DNA of 64,000 nucleotides from Heliomarina baculiformis (GTDB lineage Bacteria; Pseudomonadota; Alphaproteobacteria; Rhodobacterales; Rhodobacteraceae). Below are positions 30,285-40,654 of this stretch, piece by piece. The position numbers were made by a program, and so were the translations under genes. The stretch is taken from positions 124,001 to 188,000 of the forward strand of contig NZ_JAIMIC010000005.1 of assembly GCF_019966545.1 (NCBI RefSeq). The letters are read 5' to 3'. How positions within the stretch are numbered: position 1 is the stretch's first letter; every line of letters starts with the position of its first letter. The notes under the pieces were generated by a model, which was given only the letters and a program-made list of their open reading frames with translations, ran no database searches and was not told where the DNA came from.

Positions 30285-30829
30285 AAGAAATTTCCCGCTG
30301 TGGATTTGCCGCGAATCCGCGAAATCAGCCTAAGCTCATCACGCGCAAGAGTCGTGGGATAATCTACCGGATAAGTTGTGGATAAATTTAGGTGCTGGTT
30401 TGGAATCCTGCCGAAACCTACTGAATTGCTGGCAAAAACCGGCAGGGTTTTATCCGCCTTTAACCAATCAGATTCGGCCCGCCCTGTGCATGAATCACGG
30501 ACCGTGCAAAAGGACGCTTGTATCGATCTGCGTCAAGGCAAAAAAGAATCAAAAATCGTTTGCTTTAGCCGGGAACCTACGTCAAGTTGTGCTGGCCGGG
30601 GCGGTGACCACTAAATCTGGTGGCAATAACCAGAGGGTCGCTGCTCAGGAAGGGACAAATTGAAATTCTTTCTAATCTGGCTTCGCGCCGAAAAGTAACT
30701 GCTGCGGCAGCATGGAAAGATTTTGCCGTTCCCCTCCGTGGCATGCGGGCGGCCTGCAACGACAGGGCGTTTGCGGGGCCGATTACCGGCCTTTGATATT
30801 GGGGCAAAGCTGAGAACAGAGGCAGCGAT
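30285..30829. other. 545-base leader region of nrdJ, no clear gene
   Basis: No convincing gene is present. A 7-bp stem CCTGCCG (30407-30413) with CGGCAGG (30440-30446) is followed by GTTTTA and could be an attenuator. One TTATCCACA DnaA-type box lies at 30377-30385 (minus sense). I searched for a cobalamin riboswitch, because NrdJ needs B12, and could not identify the B12 box by eye. The length suggests a long regulated 5' leader. Confidence 0.45.
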
Positions 30830-33800
30830 ATGAAAATTGAAAGACGATTTACCAAAGCCGGTCAGGACGCCTACGCGAGCCTCGATTTCATTCACGCCAC
30901 GTCTGAAATTCGCAACCCGGACGGTACGACCGTCTTTCGTCAGGATGATATCGAGATTCCCGCAAGCTGGAGCCAGGTTGCCAGCGATGTCATCGCACAG
31001 AAATACTTCCGCAAGGCCGGCGTTCCCTCGGCGCTGAAAAAGGTCAAGGAAAAGGGCGTTCCCGAATTCCTCTGGCGCTCGGTCCCCGAAGAGGGCGCTG
31101 AAATGGGCGGAGAATCCTCGTCAAAGCAAGTTTTCGACCGTCTCGCCGGGGCATGGACCTACTGGGGCTGGAAGGGCGGTTACTTCACAACCGAGGAAGA
31201 CGCGCGCGCCTACTACGACGAGATGCGCTATATGCTGGCCACGCAAAAGGCCGCGCCTAACAGCCCTCAGTGGTTCAACACCGGCCTGCACTGGGCCTAT
31301 GGCATCGACGGTCCCGCGCAGGGCCACTATTATGTCGACCACAAGACCGGCAAGCTGACCAAATCGCAATCCTCCTATGAACACCCGCAGCCGCATGCCT
31401 GCTTTATTCAGGGCGTGCAGGACGATTTGGTGAACGACGGCGGCATCATGGATCTTTGGGTGCGTGAAGCGCGCCTGTTCAAATACGGCTCTGGCACTGG
31501 CACCAACTTCAGCCATCTGCGTGGCGAGGGCGAAAAGCTCTCTGGTGGTGGCAAGTCCTCGGGCCTGATGGGCTTTCTCAAGATCGGCGATCGCGCAGCC
31601 GGTGCGATCAAATCCGGTGGCACCACCCGCCGCGCGGCCAAGATGGTCATCGTCGATGCGGATCACCCGGATATCGAGGATTTTATCAACTGGAAGGTGC
31701 TCGAAGAACAAAAGGTCGCGAGCATCGTGGCTGGCTCCAAGATGCACGAGGCCAAGCTGAACGGTATTTTCGCGGCCATTGGCACATGGGACGGGCTCGA
31801 AGAAGAAGCCTATGATCCCAAGGTCAACAACACGTTGAAAGAAGCGATCCGTGAGGCCAAGAAAGTCGCGATCCCTGAAACGTATATCAAGCGCGTCCTG
31901 GATTACGCCAAGCAGGGCCATACCGGCATCGAATTCCCGACCTATGACACGGACTGGGATTCCGAGGCCTATAACTCTGTTTCCGGCCAGAACTCGAACA
32001 ACTCGATCCGCGTCACCAACGCCTTCCTGACCGCAGTCAAGAAAGACGCCGACTGGGAGCTGATCAACCGCACCGACGGCTCCGTTTCCAAGACCGTCAA
32101 GGCGCGCGATCTGTGGGAACAGGTCGGCCATGCCGCATGGGCCTGCGCCGATCCGGGCATCCAGTACCACGACACGGTTAACGAATGGCACACCTGCCCG
32201 GAAGACGGTGAGATCCGAGGCTCAAACCCCTGTTCGGAATACATGTTCCTCGACGACACGGCCTGTAACCTTGCCTCGATGAACCTGCTGACGTTCCTCA
32301 AGGACGGCGAATTCCAGGCGGCGGATTACATGCACGCCTCGCGTCTCTGGACCCTGACGCTCGAAGTCTCGGTAATGATGGCCCAGTTTCCGTCGAAAGA
32401 GATCGCGCAGCTGTCCTACGACTTCCGCACGCTGGGTCTGGGCTATGCCAATATCGGCGGTTTGCTGATGAACATGGGCCACAGCTATGACAGCGACGAA
32501 GGCCGCGCGCTCTGCGGTGCGCTGACCGCGATCATGACCGGCGTGGCCTATGCGACCTCGGCGGAAATCGCCTCGGAGCTCGGCGCCTTTGCCGGATATG
32601 AGCGCAACGCCAACCACATGCTCCGCGTGATCCGCAACCACCGCAATGCTGCCTATGGCAAGACCACCGGCTACGAAGACCTCGCGGTCACGCCGGTCGC
32701 ACTCGATCACAAGAACTGCCCCGATACCAAGCTGCTTGAACTGGCCCACACGGTCTGGGACGAGGCGCTGGCGCTGGGTGAAAAGCACGGCTACCGCAAT
32801 GCGCAGGCCACCGTGATCGCGCCCACCGGCACCATCGGCCTTGTCATGGACTGCGACACCACCGGCATCGAACCTGATTTCGCACTGGTCAAGTTCAAGA
32901 AGCTTGCCGGTGGCGGCTACTTCAAGATCATCAACCGCTCGGTTCCGGCCGCGCTTGAAAAGCTGGGCTACGGCTCGGCCGAGATCGAAGAGATCATCTC
33001 TTACGCGGTTGGCCACGGCTCCATAGGCAATGCGCCCGCGATCAATCACACGTCGCTGGCTGGTCATGGTTTCGGTGAGAACGAGCTCGCCAAGGTCGAG
33101 GCCTCCCTTGCCAGTGCTTTCGACATCCGCTTTGTCTTCAACCAGTGGACGCTGGGCGAAGAGTTCTGCACCAATGTGCTCGGCATTCCCGCCGCGAAAC
33201 TGAACGATCCGTCTTTCGATCTTCTGCGCCACCTGGGCTATTCCCGCAAGGACATTGAGGCTGCCAATGACCATGTCTGCGGCACCATGACCTTAGAGGG
33301 CGCACCGCACCTCAAGGAAGAGCATTACGCGATCTTTGACTGTGCCAATCCCTGCGGCAAGAAAGGCACCCGCTACCTGAGCGTCGACAGCCACATCCAC
33401 ATGATGGCCGCTGCGCAGTCCTTCATCTCGGGCGCGATCTCCAAGACGATCAACATGCCGAACGATGCTACGATCGAAGATTGCCAGAAGGCCTACGAAC
33501 TGTCCTGGTCGCTTGGCGTCAAGGCCAACGCGCTGTACCGCGACGGCTCGAAACTGTCCCAGCCGCTCGCCTCGGCGCTGGTCGAAGACGACGAAGACGC
33601 CGCCGAAGTGCTTGAATCCGGCTCGCAGCAGGAAAAAGCCGCCGTTCTGGCCGAAAAGATCGTCGAAAAGGTCGTGGTCAAGGAAATCATCCGCTCGCAC
33701 CGCGAAAAGATGCCCCAGCGCCGCAAGGGCTACACCCAAAAGGCGGTTGTTGGCGGGCACAAGGTCTATCTGCGCACCGGCGAATACGAAGACGGCAACC

Positions 33801-34492
33801 TTGGCGAGATCTTCATCGACATGCACAAGGAAGGCGCTGGCTTCCGGGCGATGATGAACAACTTTGCCATCGCCGTGTCGGTCGGCCTGCAATACGGGGT
33901 ACCGCTCGAGGAATTCGTAGACGCCTTTACCTTTACGAAATTCGAACCCGCCGGGATGGTGCAGGGCAACGACAGCATCAAGAACGCGACCTCGATCCTC
34001 GATTACGTGTTCCGCGAACTGGCCGTGTCTTACCTCGACCGGACCGATCTGGCCCATGTGAAACCGCAGGGCGCTTCCTTTGACGATGTTGGTCGCGGCG
34101 AGGAAGAAGGCGTGTCGAATATCTCGGAGATGAGCGAGAACGCTGCCAGCCGCTCTCTGGAAGTGCTGAAACAGATCAGCTCCACCGGCTATCTGCGCAA
34201 GCGTCTGCCGCAGGAACTTGTCGTGCTGAACGGCGGCCAGATGCCCGGCGCGTTGGCGGGCTTTGCAGAACCGTCAGCACCGATGGCGGCAATGACCTCC
34301 GATACCACCACAATCGCAACATCGACCACCACCGCCGTCGCAAGCGGCACCGTGTCGATGGACGCGCGGGTCAAGGCCAAGATGCAGGGCTACGAGGGCG
34401 ACCCCTGTGGTGAATGCGGCAACTACACGCTGGTGCGTAACGGCACCTGCATGAAATGCAACACCTGCGGCGGGACGTCGGGGTGTAGCTGA
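30830..34492 (+). CDS. nrdJ: Vitamin B12-dependent ribonucleotide reductase (class II)
   Basis: A 1220-residue adenosylcobalamin-dependent reductase that makes deoxyribonucleotides with or without oxygen. Evidence includes [20 protein letters not shown] (active-site loop), [20 protein letters not shown], and a C-terminal zinc-type tail [19 protein letters not shown] with the GGTSGCS end. The ATG at 30830 follows GAGGCAGCGAT. A Thr/Ala/Ser-rich linker (about residues 1140-1180) separates catalytic core and Cys tail, as usual in NrdJ. cobK, a B12 biosynthesis gene, is 8 kb away. Confidence 0.96.
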   Translation: MKIERRFTKAGQDAYASLDFIHATSEIRNPDGTTVFRQDDIEIPASWSQVASDVIAQKYFRKAGVPSALKKVKEKGVPEFLWRSVPEEGAEMGGESSSKQVFDRLAGAWTYWGWKGGYFTTEEDARAYYDEMRYMLATQKAAPNSPQWFNTGLHWAYGIDGPAQGHYYVDHKTGKLTKSQSSYEHPQPHACFIQGVQDDLVNDGGIMDLWVREARLFKYGSGTGTNFSHLRGEGEKLSGGGKSSGLMGFLKIGDRAAGAIKSGGTTRRAAKMVIVDADHPDIEDFINWKVLEEQKVASIVAGSKMHEAKLNGIFAAIGTWDGLEEEAYDPKVNNTLKEAIREAKKVAIPETYIKRVLDYAKQGHTGIEFPTYDTDWDSEAYNSVSGQNSNNSIRVTNAFLTAVKKDADWELINRTDGSVSKTVKARDLWEQVGHAAWACADPGIQYHDTVNEWHTCPEDGEIRGSNPCSEYMFLDDTACNLASMNLLTFLKDGEFQAADYMHASRLWTLTLEVSVMMAQFPSKEIAQLSYDFRTLGLGYANIGGLLMNMGHSYDSDEGRALCGALTAIMTGVAYATSAEIASELGAFAGYERNANHMLRVIRNHRNAAYGKTTGYEDLAVTPVALDHKNCPDTKLLELAHTVWDEALALGEKHGYRNAQATVIAPTGTIGLVMDCDTTGIEPDFALVKFKKLAGGGYFKIINRSVPAALEKLGYGSAEIEEIISYAVGHGSIGNAPAINHTSLAGHGFGENELAKVEASLASAFDIRFVFNQWTLGEEFCTNVLGIPAAKLNDPSFDLLRHLGYSRKDIEAANDHVCGTMTLEGAPHLKEEHYAIFDCANPCGKKGTRYLSVDSHIHMMAAAQSFISGAISKTINMPNDATIEDCQKAYELSWSLGVKANALYRDGSKLSQPLASALVEDDEDAAEVLESGSQQEKAAVLAEKIVEKVVVKEIIRSHREKMPQRRKGYTQKAVVGGHKVYLRTGEYEDGNLGEIFIDMHKEGAGFRAMMNNFAIAVSVGLQYGVPLEEFVDAFTFTKFEPAGMVQGNDSIKNATSILDYVFRELAVSYLDRTDLAHVKPQGASFDDVGRGEEEGVSNISEMSENAASRSLEVLKQISSTGYLRKRLPQELVVLNGGQMPGALAGFAEPSAPMAAMTSDTTTIATSTTTAVASGTVSMDARVKAKMQGYEGDPCGECGNYTLVRNGTCMKCNTCGGTSGCS

Positions 34493-34712
34493 AGGAATTC
34501 AGAGGTTGGGGTCAGCGGTGCAACGCCAACCCCAGGCTCATCCCGCAAGAGCTAAGCATGCTGCGGGAGAAACCAATCGGCCCTCGAAGGGTCGTGACGA
34601 AAGGAATGACAAAGGACGATTTGGGGATCAATAGCGTGCTGAGTAATACAGAGTTTATCCCAAGACTTAACCTCATGAAATTGGGTGCTCTGGCACTTAG
34701 GAGGGCATCGCG

Positions 34713-34943
34713 ATGCCAAACAAAGACAACTATTGGACTCAAAAAAGGCCTGATGGGCGTTGGGAATCAAAGCGAGAAGGAGCTGAACGCGCATCAAAAG
34801 TGACTGCTACTCAAGCCGAAGCTTGGGATGCTTCCAAGAATTTTGCCAAGCAAAATGATGGCGAAGCAATCCTTAAGGGACGGGATGGACGTATTCGAGA
34901 TAGGAATACATATGGAAACGATCCTTACCCTCCTAAAGGCTAA
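34713..34943 (+). CDS. DUF2188 domain protein
   Basis: A 76-residue small basic protein: KDNYWTQKRPDGRWESKREG, then SKVTATQAEAWDASKNFAKQN and GRIRDRNTYGNDPYPP. This is the DUF2188 pattern, a beta-hairpin plus helix protein of unknown function often found in accessory regions. A strong AGGAGG lies eight bases before the ATG. A 6-bp stem-loop (34950-34967) follows just after its stop. Confidence 0.8.
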   Translation: MPNKDNYWTQKRPDGRWESKREGAERASKVTATQAEAWDASKNFAKQNDGEAILKGRDGRIRDRNTYGNDPYPPKG

Positions 34944-34944
34944 A

Positions 34945-35236
34945 AGAACCGCGCCCCAACAGGCGCGCAGGGGTTGCGGGCTGCCACTCGCTGACCGGAC
35001 CCCGACGAAACCACCGAAGCGGCCTTTGCAGAGGGCAGCTTCAGCTCACGGACGGGCCTCACTTCTGGCCCGACGACATAGGGTGGGGGCGGACTATTGT
35101 CCTTGCCCACCTTTCCACGGGGCGGGTGCGCTCGCCCCTGACGACGTTCAGGCCGCAGGCAAAAAACACCGGGCGGTAAACTAGATGAGCCTGAACGGCG
35201 AAACTTATACGGAGCGCTTCGGCGCTCCGTTTTTTC
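34945..35236 (+). ncRNA. Candidate structured RNA upstream of a strong terminator
   Basis: GC-rich non-coding stretch with several complementary elements: CGCGCC/GGCGCG (34950-34967), GGGGCG/CGCCCC around 35119-35138, and a 9-bp perfect pair CGTTCAGGC (35145-35153) with GCCTGAACG (35189-35197). It ends in a UUCG-capped terminator. No tmRNA, RNase P, SRP or 6S signature was recognised. It could instead be the long 3' tail of the DUF2188 mRNA. Confidence 0.35.
35209..35236 (+). terminator. Strong Rho-independent terminator
   Basis: Arms ACGGAGCGC (35209-35217) and GCGCTCCGT (35222-35230) pair perfectly around a TTCG loop and are followed by a six-T run counting the last stem base. It terminates the DUF2188 transcript or a separate RNA. 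Confidence 0.9.
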
Positions 35237-35502
35237 TTGTGTGTGTTCGAGCTGGACGTTGGTCGGTTGCGCGGACGTTTCGGACCTTCACCCATTGGCC
35301 GCTTCCGGGGTAGCCGAACAGAAATCGTGATTTTTGCACGCTTTAAAGCTACTAATCAGTTCAACAGCTAAAGACGAGCATCAGTCGCGTGCGATAGTTG
35401 ATGCCCAGACAGGACGACCATTCAGTGGCTCAATGTGATGCAGTAGCAACTTTTTCTTAAGGTTTACCTGCTATCATCAAGGGCGGTCAGATGGAGGCGT
35501 TT
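35237..35502. other. Intergenic region upstream of the small membrane protein gene
   Basis: About 265 bases after the terminator with no ORF worth calling. A phrase near 35270-35315 (TTTCGGACCTTCACCCATTGGCCGC) looks like decayed repeated DNA of the kind scattered in Rhodobacterales; this is an impression, not a verified match. The promoter of the next two genes is expected here. Confidence 0.35.
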
Positions 35503-35685
35503 ATGAAGTTCATTACTCTTGGTGGTGTCGCACTGCTCTTGCTTGCAGTCGTCAAAGGTCTCTTCCCAGACCTATTCCACTTTCTACCACTTGGTGGCAG
35601 CACAGTGGCCGAGATGGGAATCGTTTTTGGGATCGCAGTTGCGGCTGCCGCAATAAGTGATCTAAGGCGCACAAGCGATGAGTAA
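35503..35685 (+). CDS. Small two-segment membrane protein
   Basis: A 60-residue protein with two hydrophobic segments (FITLGGVALLLLAVVKGLF and MGIVFGIAVAAAAISDL) separated by a short loop, and a charged tail. ATG 35503 is chosen because GGAGG lies five bases upstream; an in-frame ATG at 35491 would add four residues. Its last 8 bases overlap the ribbon-helix-helix gene. No family recognised. Confidence 0.6.
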   Translation: MKFITLGGVALLLLAVVKGLFPDLFHFLPLGGSTVAEMGIVFGIAVAAAAISDLRRTSDE

Positions 35686-35896
35686 GCACAGGATTACTAT
35701 CACGGTCGATCCTGACATCGACGAATGGCTTCAAGCCAGTGCAAAGATGTATGGACGTTCATTGTCCGAGTTGGTGCGTATTTGTCTACGGGAGTTCAGC
35801 CAAGAACACCCGACACGCTTCGCTACGAGGGACAAGGCTCGCACAGAAACCCCTGAAGCTTGGCGCGTAGTTTGGAAAGACGTGCATAAATCTTGA
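35678..35896 (+). CDS. Ribbon-helix-helix (CopG-like) DNA-binding protein
   Basis: A 72-residue protein starting MSKHRITITVDPDIDEWLQ, a beta-strand followed by helices with GRSLSELVRICLREF, the pattern of CopG/Arc/MetJ-type repressors. It overlaps the small membrane protein gene by 8 bases. It could autoregulate that pair or act as an antitoxin-like factor, but no recognisable toxin gene is next to it. Confidence 0.55.
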   Translation: MSKHRITITVDPDIDEWLQASAKMYGRSLSELVRICLREFSQEHPTRFATRDKARTETPEAWRVVWKDVHKS

Positions 35897-36048
35897 TTTT
35901 TGCGCGCACCGATAGTCGGCCCAAACGGCACCTGCTGCCGTTCGCCACTTTGCCCTGAGTGTCTCAAATTGGCTCTAGCAGCCTTTCCAAGCCCCCGCAC
36001 GAAATGGAAATGGGGCTCCCTTTTTCATACCGCTTTTATCATCCAAAA

Positions 36049-37239
36049 TCAGGCGCGCTTGCTTTCGCGCCCCGAGATCGCGGCGGCGAAATCGCAGAGC
36101 CGCTTCAGCGCCTGTTCGAACTCCGCATCAGCGATGGTCATGGCGACGCGGATATGACCGGCGGCGGCGATGCCAAAACTTTCGCCGGGCATGACCGCAA
36201 TGTGTTCTTCTTCCAGCAGGGCATGGGCAAAAGCTTCGCCGCTCATCCCGGTGCTGCGGATGTCCAGCATCAGGTACATTGCGCCATCCGAGGGCAGAAG
36301 ACCAACAACTTGCTGATTGCCAAGCACTTTCTGTGCCAGTAGGCGGCGGCGGCGGAAGGGGGCTGCGATCTGTTCCTCGAATTCCTTCCCAGCGTTCAGC
36401 GCGAAAAGGGCGGCGTCCTGAACGAAACCGGCAACGCCATAGGTGGTGGTGACGGCCAGATCGGCAAGCGCGGCAATCGCCTCTTCGGGGCCGACGATCC
36501 AGCCGCAGCGCGACCCGGTCATCGCGTGGCTTTTCGACATGGAGCCAATGACCAGCGTGCGCTCGGCCATGCCGGGCAGGGCGCGCGGCGAGATATGGTC
36601 GCCTTTCCAGACCTGCGTGTCATAAACCTCGTCCGAGATCAGCCAGAGATCCTGTTCGCGGCAGACCCCGGCGATGCCCTCCAGCGTTTCGCGGCCATAG
36701 ACCACGCCGGTGGGGTTGTTCGGTGAATTGATCAAGAGCGAGACCGCACCCTCGGCCAACTGTTCAAGCTCCTGCGCCTGCGGCAAAAACGCGTCTTTCG
36801 CATGGGTGCGCAGCGGGCGCGCAACCGCACCAGCGGCACGGATCGTGCCGGGATAGGTCGCGTAATAAGGGTCGACGAAAAGAGCCACATCTCCGGGATT
36901 GCAGACCGCGTTATGGGCCATGAACAGCCCCGCCTGTCCGCCGGGGGTGATCAGCACGTTTTCACGCCGCGTCGGGACACCGGTTCTCTCGCTGAGCCGC
37001 GCCGCGACCGCGTCGCGCAAGGATGGGATGCCGGGGACAGAGGCATAGCCTGTATGCCCGCCGGTTGCCGAGGCATTCATCGCGGCAAGGATCGTCGGGT
37101 CGGTGCGGATGTCATGCTCGCCGATGGTCAGCTGGGTCACCGCGATCCCGTCCGCGATCATGCGCTTGGCGCGGTCAAAGACCTCCCAGCCGTCTGAACC
37201 GCCTTCGTTGATATGGGTGATCCGATGCGACAGTTTCAT
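36049..37239 (-). CDS. Pyridoxal-phosphate aminotransferase, class I/II
   Basis: A 396-residue fold-type I aminotransferase. Blocks visible are TIGEHDIRTDPTILAAM, GGQAGLFMAHNAV, LLINSPNNPTGVVYG, LISDEVYDTQVW and the PLP-lysine site GSMSKSHAMTGSRCGW. ATG 37239 (MKLSHRITHINEGG) is used; a longer in-frame frame upstream lacks family-like sequence. Substrate unknown. It is divergent from cysS over 285 bases. Confidence 0.85.
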   Translation of the reverse strand: MKLSHRITHINEGGSDGWEVFDRAKRMIADGIAVTQLTIGEHDIRTDPTILAAMNASATGGHTGYASVPGIPSLRDAVAARLSERTGVPTRRENVLITPGGQAGLFMAHNAVCNPGDVALFVDPYYATYPGTIRAAGAVARPLRTHAKDAFLPQAQELEQLAEGAVSLLINSPNNPTGVVYGRETLEGIAGVCREQDLWLISDEVYDTQVWKGDHISPRALPGMAERTLVIGSMSKSHAMTGSRCGWIVGPEEAIAALADLAVTTTYGVAGFVQDAALFALNAGKEFEEQIAAPFRRRRLLAQKVLGNQQVVGLLPSDGAMYLMLDIRSTGMSGEAFAHALLEEEHIAVMPGESFGIAAAGHIRVAMTIADAEFEQALKRLCDFAAAISGRESKRA

Positions 37240-37524
37240 AAGCAGACTCCGTAATATCTTCGCGCCGTTTGGGGCAGAGCCGGGCCGGATTGTCAATCGT
37301 AGTCCGGGCATATCTGCGTTGCATGGCTCTTGATCCCGCCGCGTGAGCCGGGTATTAAACCGCCATGAACCGGAATTGCATCATTATCTGCTGCATTATT
37401 ACCTGCTGATACGAAAGCGGGCCGGTTTTCTTCGTTTACATCCCTGAACCAAGTTGCCATGCCCGCGCCGGAGGCACTGTGCCCGTTTGGCATTTTGTCT
37501 CACCCCACGTGAGGACGCGACGAG

Positions 37525-38898
37525 ATGACAAAGATCAGGCTGCACAACACCAAGATGCGCGCGAAAGAGGATTTCACGCCGATCGACCCTGACAACGTAC
37601 GGATGTATGTCTGCGGCCCGACGGTCTATGACCGGGCGCATCTTGGCAATGCGCGGCCTGTTGTGGTGTTCGATGTGTTGAACCGGCTTCTGCGCCATGT
37701 CTACGGCGCGGATCACGTGACCTACGTGCGCAATTTCACCGACGTCGACGACAAGATTAACGCCCGCGCTGCCGAAAGCGGGCGCGACATCTCCGAGATC
37801 ACCGCCGAAACCACGCAATGGTTCCTCGATGACATGGCGGCGCTTGGCGCGTTGGAGCCGGACCATATGCCGCGCGCGACCCAGTACATCCCGCAGATGG
37901 TGGCGATGATCGAAGAGCTGATCGCCAAGGGGCACGCCTATGAGGCGGAAGGCCACGTGCTTTTCGCCGTTGACAGCTGGAAAGAGAAATACGGCCAGCT
38001 GTCCGGGCGCAGCGTGGATGACATGATCGCCGGGGCAAGGGTCGAGGTCGCGCCCTACAAGAAGAACCCGATGGATTTCGTTCTGTGGAAGCCGTCCGAC
38101 GCGGATTTGCCGGGCTGGGAGAGCCCCTGGGGTCGGGGCCGCCCGGGCTGGCATATCGAATGCTCGGCCATGGCCTTTGAGCTGCTGGGAGAAAGCTTCG
38201 ACATCCACGGCGGCGGCAATGACTTGATGTTCCCGCATCATGAAAACGAGATCGCCCAGAGCTGCTGCGCCCATCCAGAAGGCGATTTCGCCCATGTCTG
38301 GATGCATAACGAGATGCTGCAGATCGAAGGCAAGAAGATGTCCAAGTCGCTGGGCAATTTCTTTACCGTGCGCGATCTGCTGGATCAGGGCATCCCGGGT
38401 GACGTGATCCGTTTCGTGTTCCTGAGCACGCACTATCGCAAACCGATGGACTGGACCGAGGCCAAGGCCGTGGAAGCGGAGAAAACCCTTCGGAAATGGT
38501 ACGGCCAGATCGACGCGGCAAGTGAAGACGGTGATGTCCCCCACGCTTTGATCAATGCGCTGGCGGACGATCTGAACACGGCCGGGGCGTTGACCGTATT
38601 GCATCAGCTTTCGCATGCGGATGAAGGGGGCGGCCTGCGCGCCTCCATGCAGTTTCTCGGTTTGGTCGGAGAAGCCGTGCCTGAGTGGGCCGCGGCACCG
38701 TCTGTGGACCTTTCTCCCTACGCGGATCGTCTTGCCGATCTGCGGCAGGCCGCCATGGAAATCAAGGATTTCTCATCGGTCGATGCGATGAAATCCGCGC
38801 TGACGGCGGCGGGTGTCGAGGTTCGGATGAGCAAAGCGGGGGTGGAATTGCTGCCGGGGCCGGGCTTTGACGCGGAAAAACTGGAGGGGCTGAAATGA
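37525..38898 (+). CDS. cysS: Cysteinyl-tRNA synthetase
   Basis: A 457-residue class I synthetase. It shows [19 protein letters not shown] (zinc Cys and HIGH-type HLGN), [34 protein letters not shown] with zinc and cysteine-sensing histidines, and the KMSKSLGNF motif. ATG 37525 is preceded by GACGCGACGAG. A family-typical repeat element lies in the gap to cimA. Confidence 0.96.
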   Translation: MTKIRLHNTKMRAKEDFTPIDPDNVRMYVCGPTVYDRAHLGNARPVVVFDVLNRLLRHVYGADHVTYVRNFTDVDDKINARAAESGRDISEITAETTQWFLDDMAALGALEPDHMPRATQYIPQMVAMIEELIAKGHAYEAEGHVLFAVDSWKEKYGQLSGRSVDDMIAGARVEVAPYKKNPMDFVLWKPSDADLPGWESPWGRGRPGWHIECSAMAFELLGESFDIHGGGNDLMFPHHENEIAQSCCAHPEGDFAHVWMHNEMLQIEGKKMSKSLGNFFTVRDLLDQGIPGDVIRFVFLSTHYRKPMDWTEAKAVEAEKTLRKWYGQIDAASEDGDVPHALINALADDLNTAGALTVLHQLSHADEGGGLRASMQFLGLVGEAVPEWAAAPSVDLSPYADRLADLRQAAMEIKDFSSVDAMKSALTAAGVEVRMSKAGVELLPGPGFDAEKLEGLK

Positions 38899-38926
38899 GT
38901 GCGACATGCGCGTTTGAAGCGGTGAA

Positions 38927-38996
38927 GGGGGCTGTCTGCCCCCCGTCCCGGACGTGGTCCGGGACTCCCCCCGAGGATATTTTTGACCCAAAGAAG
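38927..38996. repeat. Rhodobacteraceae interspersed palindromic element
   Basis: Two hairpins, GGGGGC/GCCCCC (38927-38943) and the 9-bp perfect GTCCCGGAC/GTCCGGGAC (38945-38965), are followed by CCCCCCGAGGATATTTTTG and a purine-rich tail. I recall the phrase 'CCCCCGAGGATATTTTTGG.CAAA' as widely repeated between genes in Rhodobacterales. The T-run after the second hairpin lets it act as a bidirectional-like terminator or attenuator between cysS and cimA. Confidence 0.65.
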
Positions 38997-39025
38997 CTTG
39001 TGGTTTCTGAAGGGGGAGCGGTGCT

Positions 39026-40645
39026 ATGACAGAACGGCTTTATCTTTACGACACCACCCTGCGGGACGGGCAACAGACGCAAGGGGTGCAGTTTTCGACC
39101 GCCGACAAGGTGCAGATCGCGACAGCGCTGGACGGGCTTGGCATCGATTACATCGAGGGCGGCTGGCCCGGGGCGAACCCGACGGATTCGGCTTTTTTCG
39201 AGGCGGCACCGAAGACACGGGCGCAGATGGTGGCCTTTGGCATGACCAAGCGGGCGGGACGCTCGGCCGAGAATGACGATGTGCTGGCGGCGGTGATGAA
39301 TGCGGGCACCGGTTCGGTTTGTCTGGTTGGCAAGAGCCATGATTACCATGTGGAAGCGGCGCTTGGGATCACGCTTGAGGAAAATATCGAGAATATCCGG
39401 GCGTCCGTCGCGCATATCGTGGCGCAGGGGCGCGAGGCGCTTTTCGATGCCGAGCATTTCTTTGACGGTTACAAGGCCAACCCGGGCTATGCGCTTGAAG
39501 CCTGCCGGGCCGCCTATGATGCCGGGGCGCGCTGGATCGTTCTCTGTGATACGAACGGCGGGACATTGCCGGAGGAGATCGCGCGCATCGTGACCGAGGT
39601 CATCGCGGCGGGCATTTCCGGGGATCACCTTGGCATTCATACCCATAACGATACCGAGGCGGCAGTAGCTGGATCGCTGGCGGCGGTTCTGGCCGGGGCG
39701 CGCCAGATACAGGGCACGCTGAACGGGCTGGGCGAACGCTGTGGCAATGCCAATCTGGTTTCGATCATCCCGACGCTTTTGCTGAAAGAGCCCTTTGCCA
39801 GCCAATTTGATACCGGGATCAGCCGCGAGGCGCTGGTGGGCATGACACGGATCAGCCGGATGCTGGACGATATCCTGAACCGGGTGCCGATGCGTCAGGC
39901 GCCTTATGTCGGCGCTTCGGCCTTTGCCCACAAGGCGGGGCTGCATGCCAGCGCGATCCTGAAGAATCCGGACACCTACGAACATATTGATCCGGAACTG
40001 GTGGGTAACGAACGCATCATCCCGATGTCGAACCAGGCAGGGCAATCGAACCTGCGTCGCCGTCTGTCCGAAGCGGGGCTTGAGGTCGAAAAGGACGATC
40101 AGGCGCTTGGCACTATCCTGAACACGATCAAGGAACGCGAGGACGCGGGCTATTCCTATGACACGGCGCAGGCCAGTTTCGAGCTGGTCGCGCGCGAGGC
40201 GCTTGGCCGGATGGAGAGCTTTTTCGACGTCGAACGCTACCGTGTGATTTCCGAGCGTCGCCGCAACGCCAAGGGGCAGGTGGTCGTCGAATCCGAAGCG
40301 GTGGTGACGGTACAATTCCGTGACGGGTCCAAGCGCACCGGGTATTTCAAGAACGAACATCCGCAGGATCTGCATGATGACGGGCCGGTCAACGCGCTCT
40401 GGCAGGCGCTGAAGACCGATCTTGGGCCCTATCAGGACAGGATCGACGACATGCGTCTGACCGATTTCAAGGTGCGTATCACCAATGGCGGAACCGAGGC
40501 CGTGACACGTGTAATCATCGATTTTCAGGATGCGCAGAAACGGCGTTGGTCAACGGTGGGTGTGTCGCCGAATATAGTGGATGCCAGTTTCGAGGCGCTG
40601 CTGGATGCGATCCGGTGGAAGCTTGTGCGCGACGGTAAGGCGTGA
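39026..40645 (+). CDS. cimA: Citramalate synthase
   Basis: A 539-residue LeuA-family enzyme that condenses pyruvate and acetyl-CoA to (R)-citramalate, a threonine-independent route to isoleucine. It shows YLYDTTLRDGQQTQGVQF (not the LeuA form), EGGWPGANPTDSAFF, GIHTHNDTEAAVAGSLAAV with metal His, LNGLGERCGNANL, and a C-terminal regulatory domain. ATG 39026 follows GGGGGAGCGG. The next gene starts 9 bases after its stop. Confidence 0.93.
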   Translation: MTERLYLYDTTLRDGQQTQGVQFSTADKVQIATALDGLGIDYIEGGWPGANPTDSAFFEAAPKTRAQMVAFGMTKRAGRSAENDDVLAAVMNAGTGSVCLVGKSHDYHVEAALGITLEENIENIRASVAHIVAQGREALFDAEHFFDGYKANPGYALEACRAAYDAGARWIVLCDTNGGTLPEEIARIVTEVIAAGISGDHLGIHTHNDTEAAVAGSLAAVLAGARQIQGTLNGLGERCGNANLVSIIPTLLLKEPFASQFDTGISREALVGMTRISRMLDDILNRVPMRQAPYVGASAFAHKAGLHASAILKNPDTYEHIDPELVGNERIIPMSNQAGQSNLRRRLSEAGLEVEKDDQALGTILNTIKEREDAGYSYDTAQASFELVAREALGRMESFFDVERYRVISERRRNAKGQVVVESEAVVTVQFRDGSKRTGYFKNEHPQDLHDDGPVNALWQALKTDLGPYQDRIDDMRLTDFKVRITNGGTEAVTRVIIDFQDAQKRRWSTVGVSPNIVDASFEALLDAIRWKLVRDGKA

Positions 40646-40654
40646 CGGGCTGAC

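Noticed and set aside
30377..30385. DnaA box as evidence of an origin
   Set aside because: Single box; the same 9-mer also occurs near 46295 and inside lexA near 14174, so chance copies exist.
38762..40375. 537-codon minus-strand frame opposite cimA
   Set aside because: Shadow of cimA caused by high GC and codon bias; no domain pattern and the sense strand is a clear enzyme.
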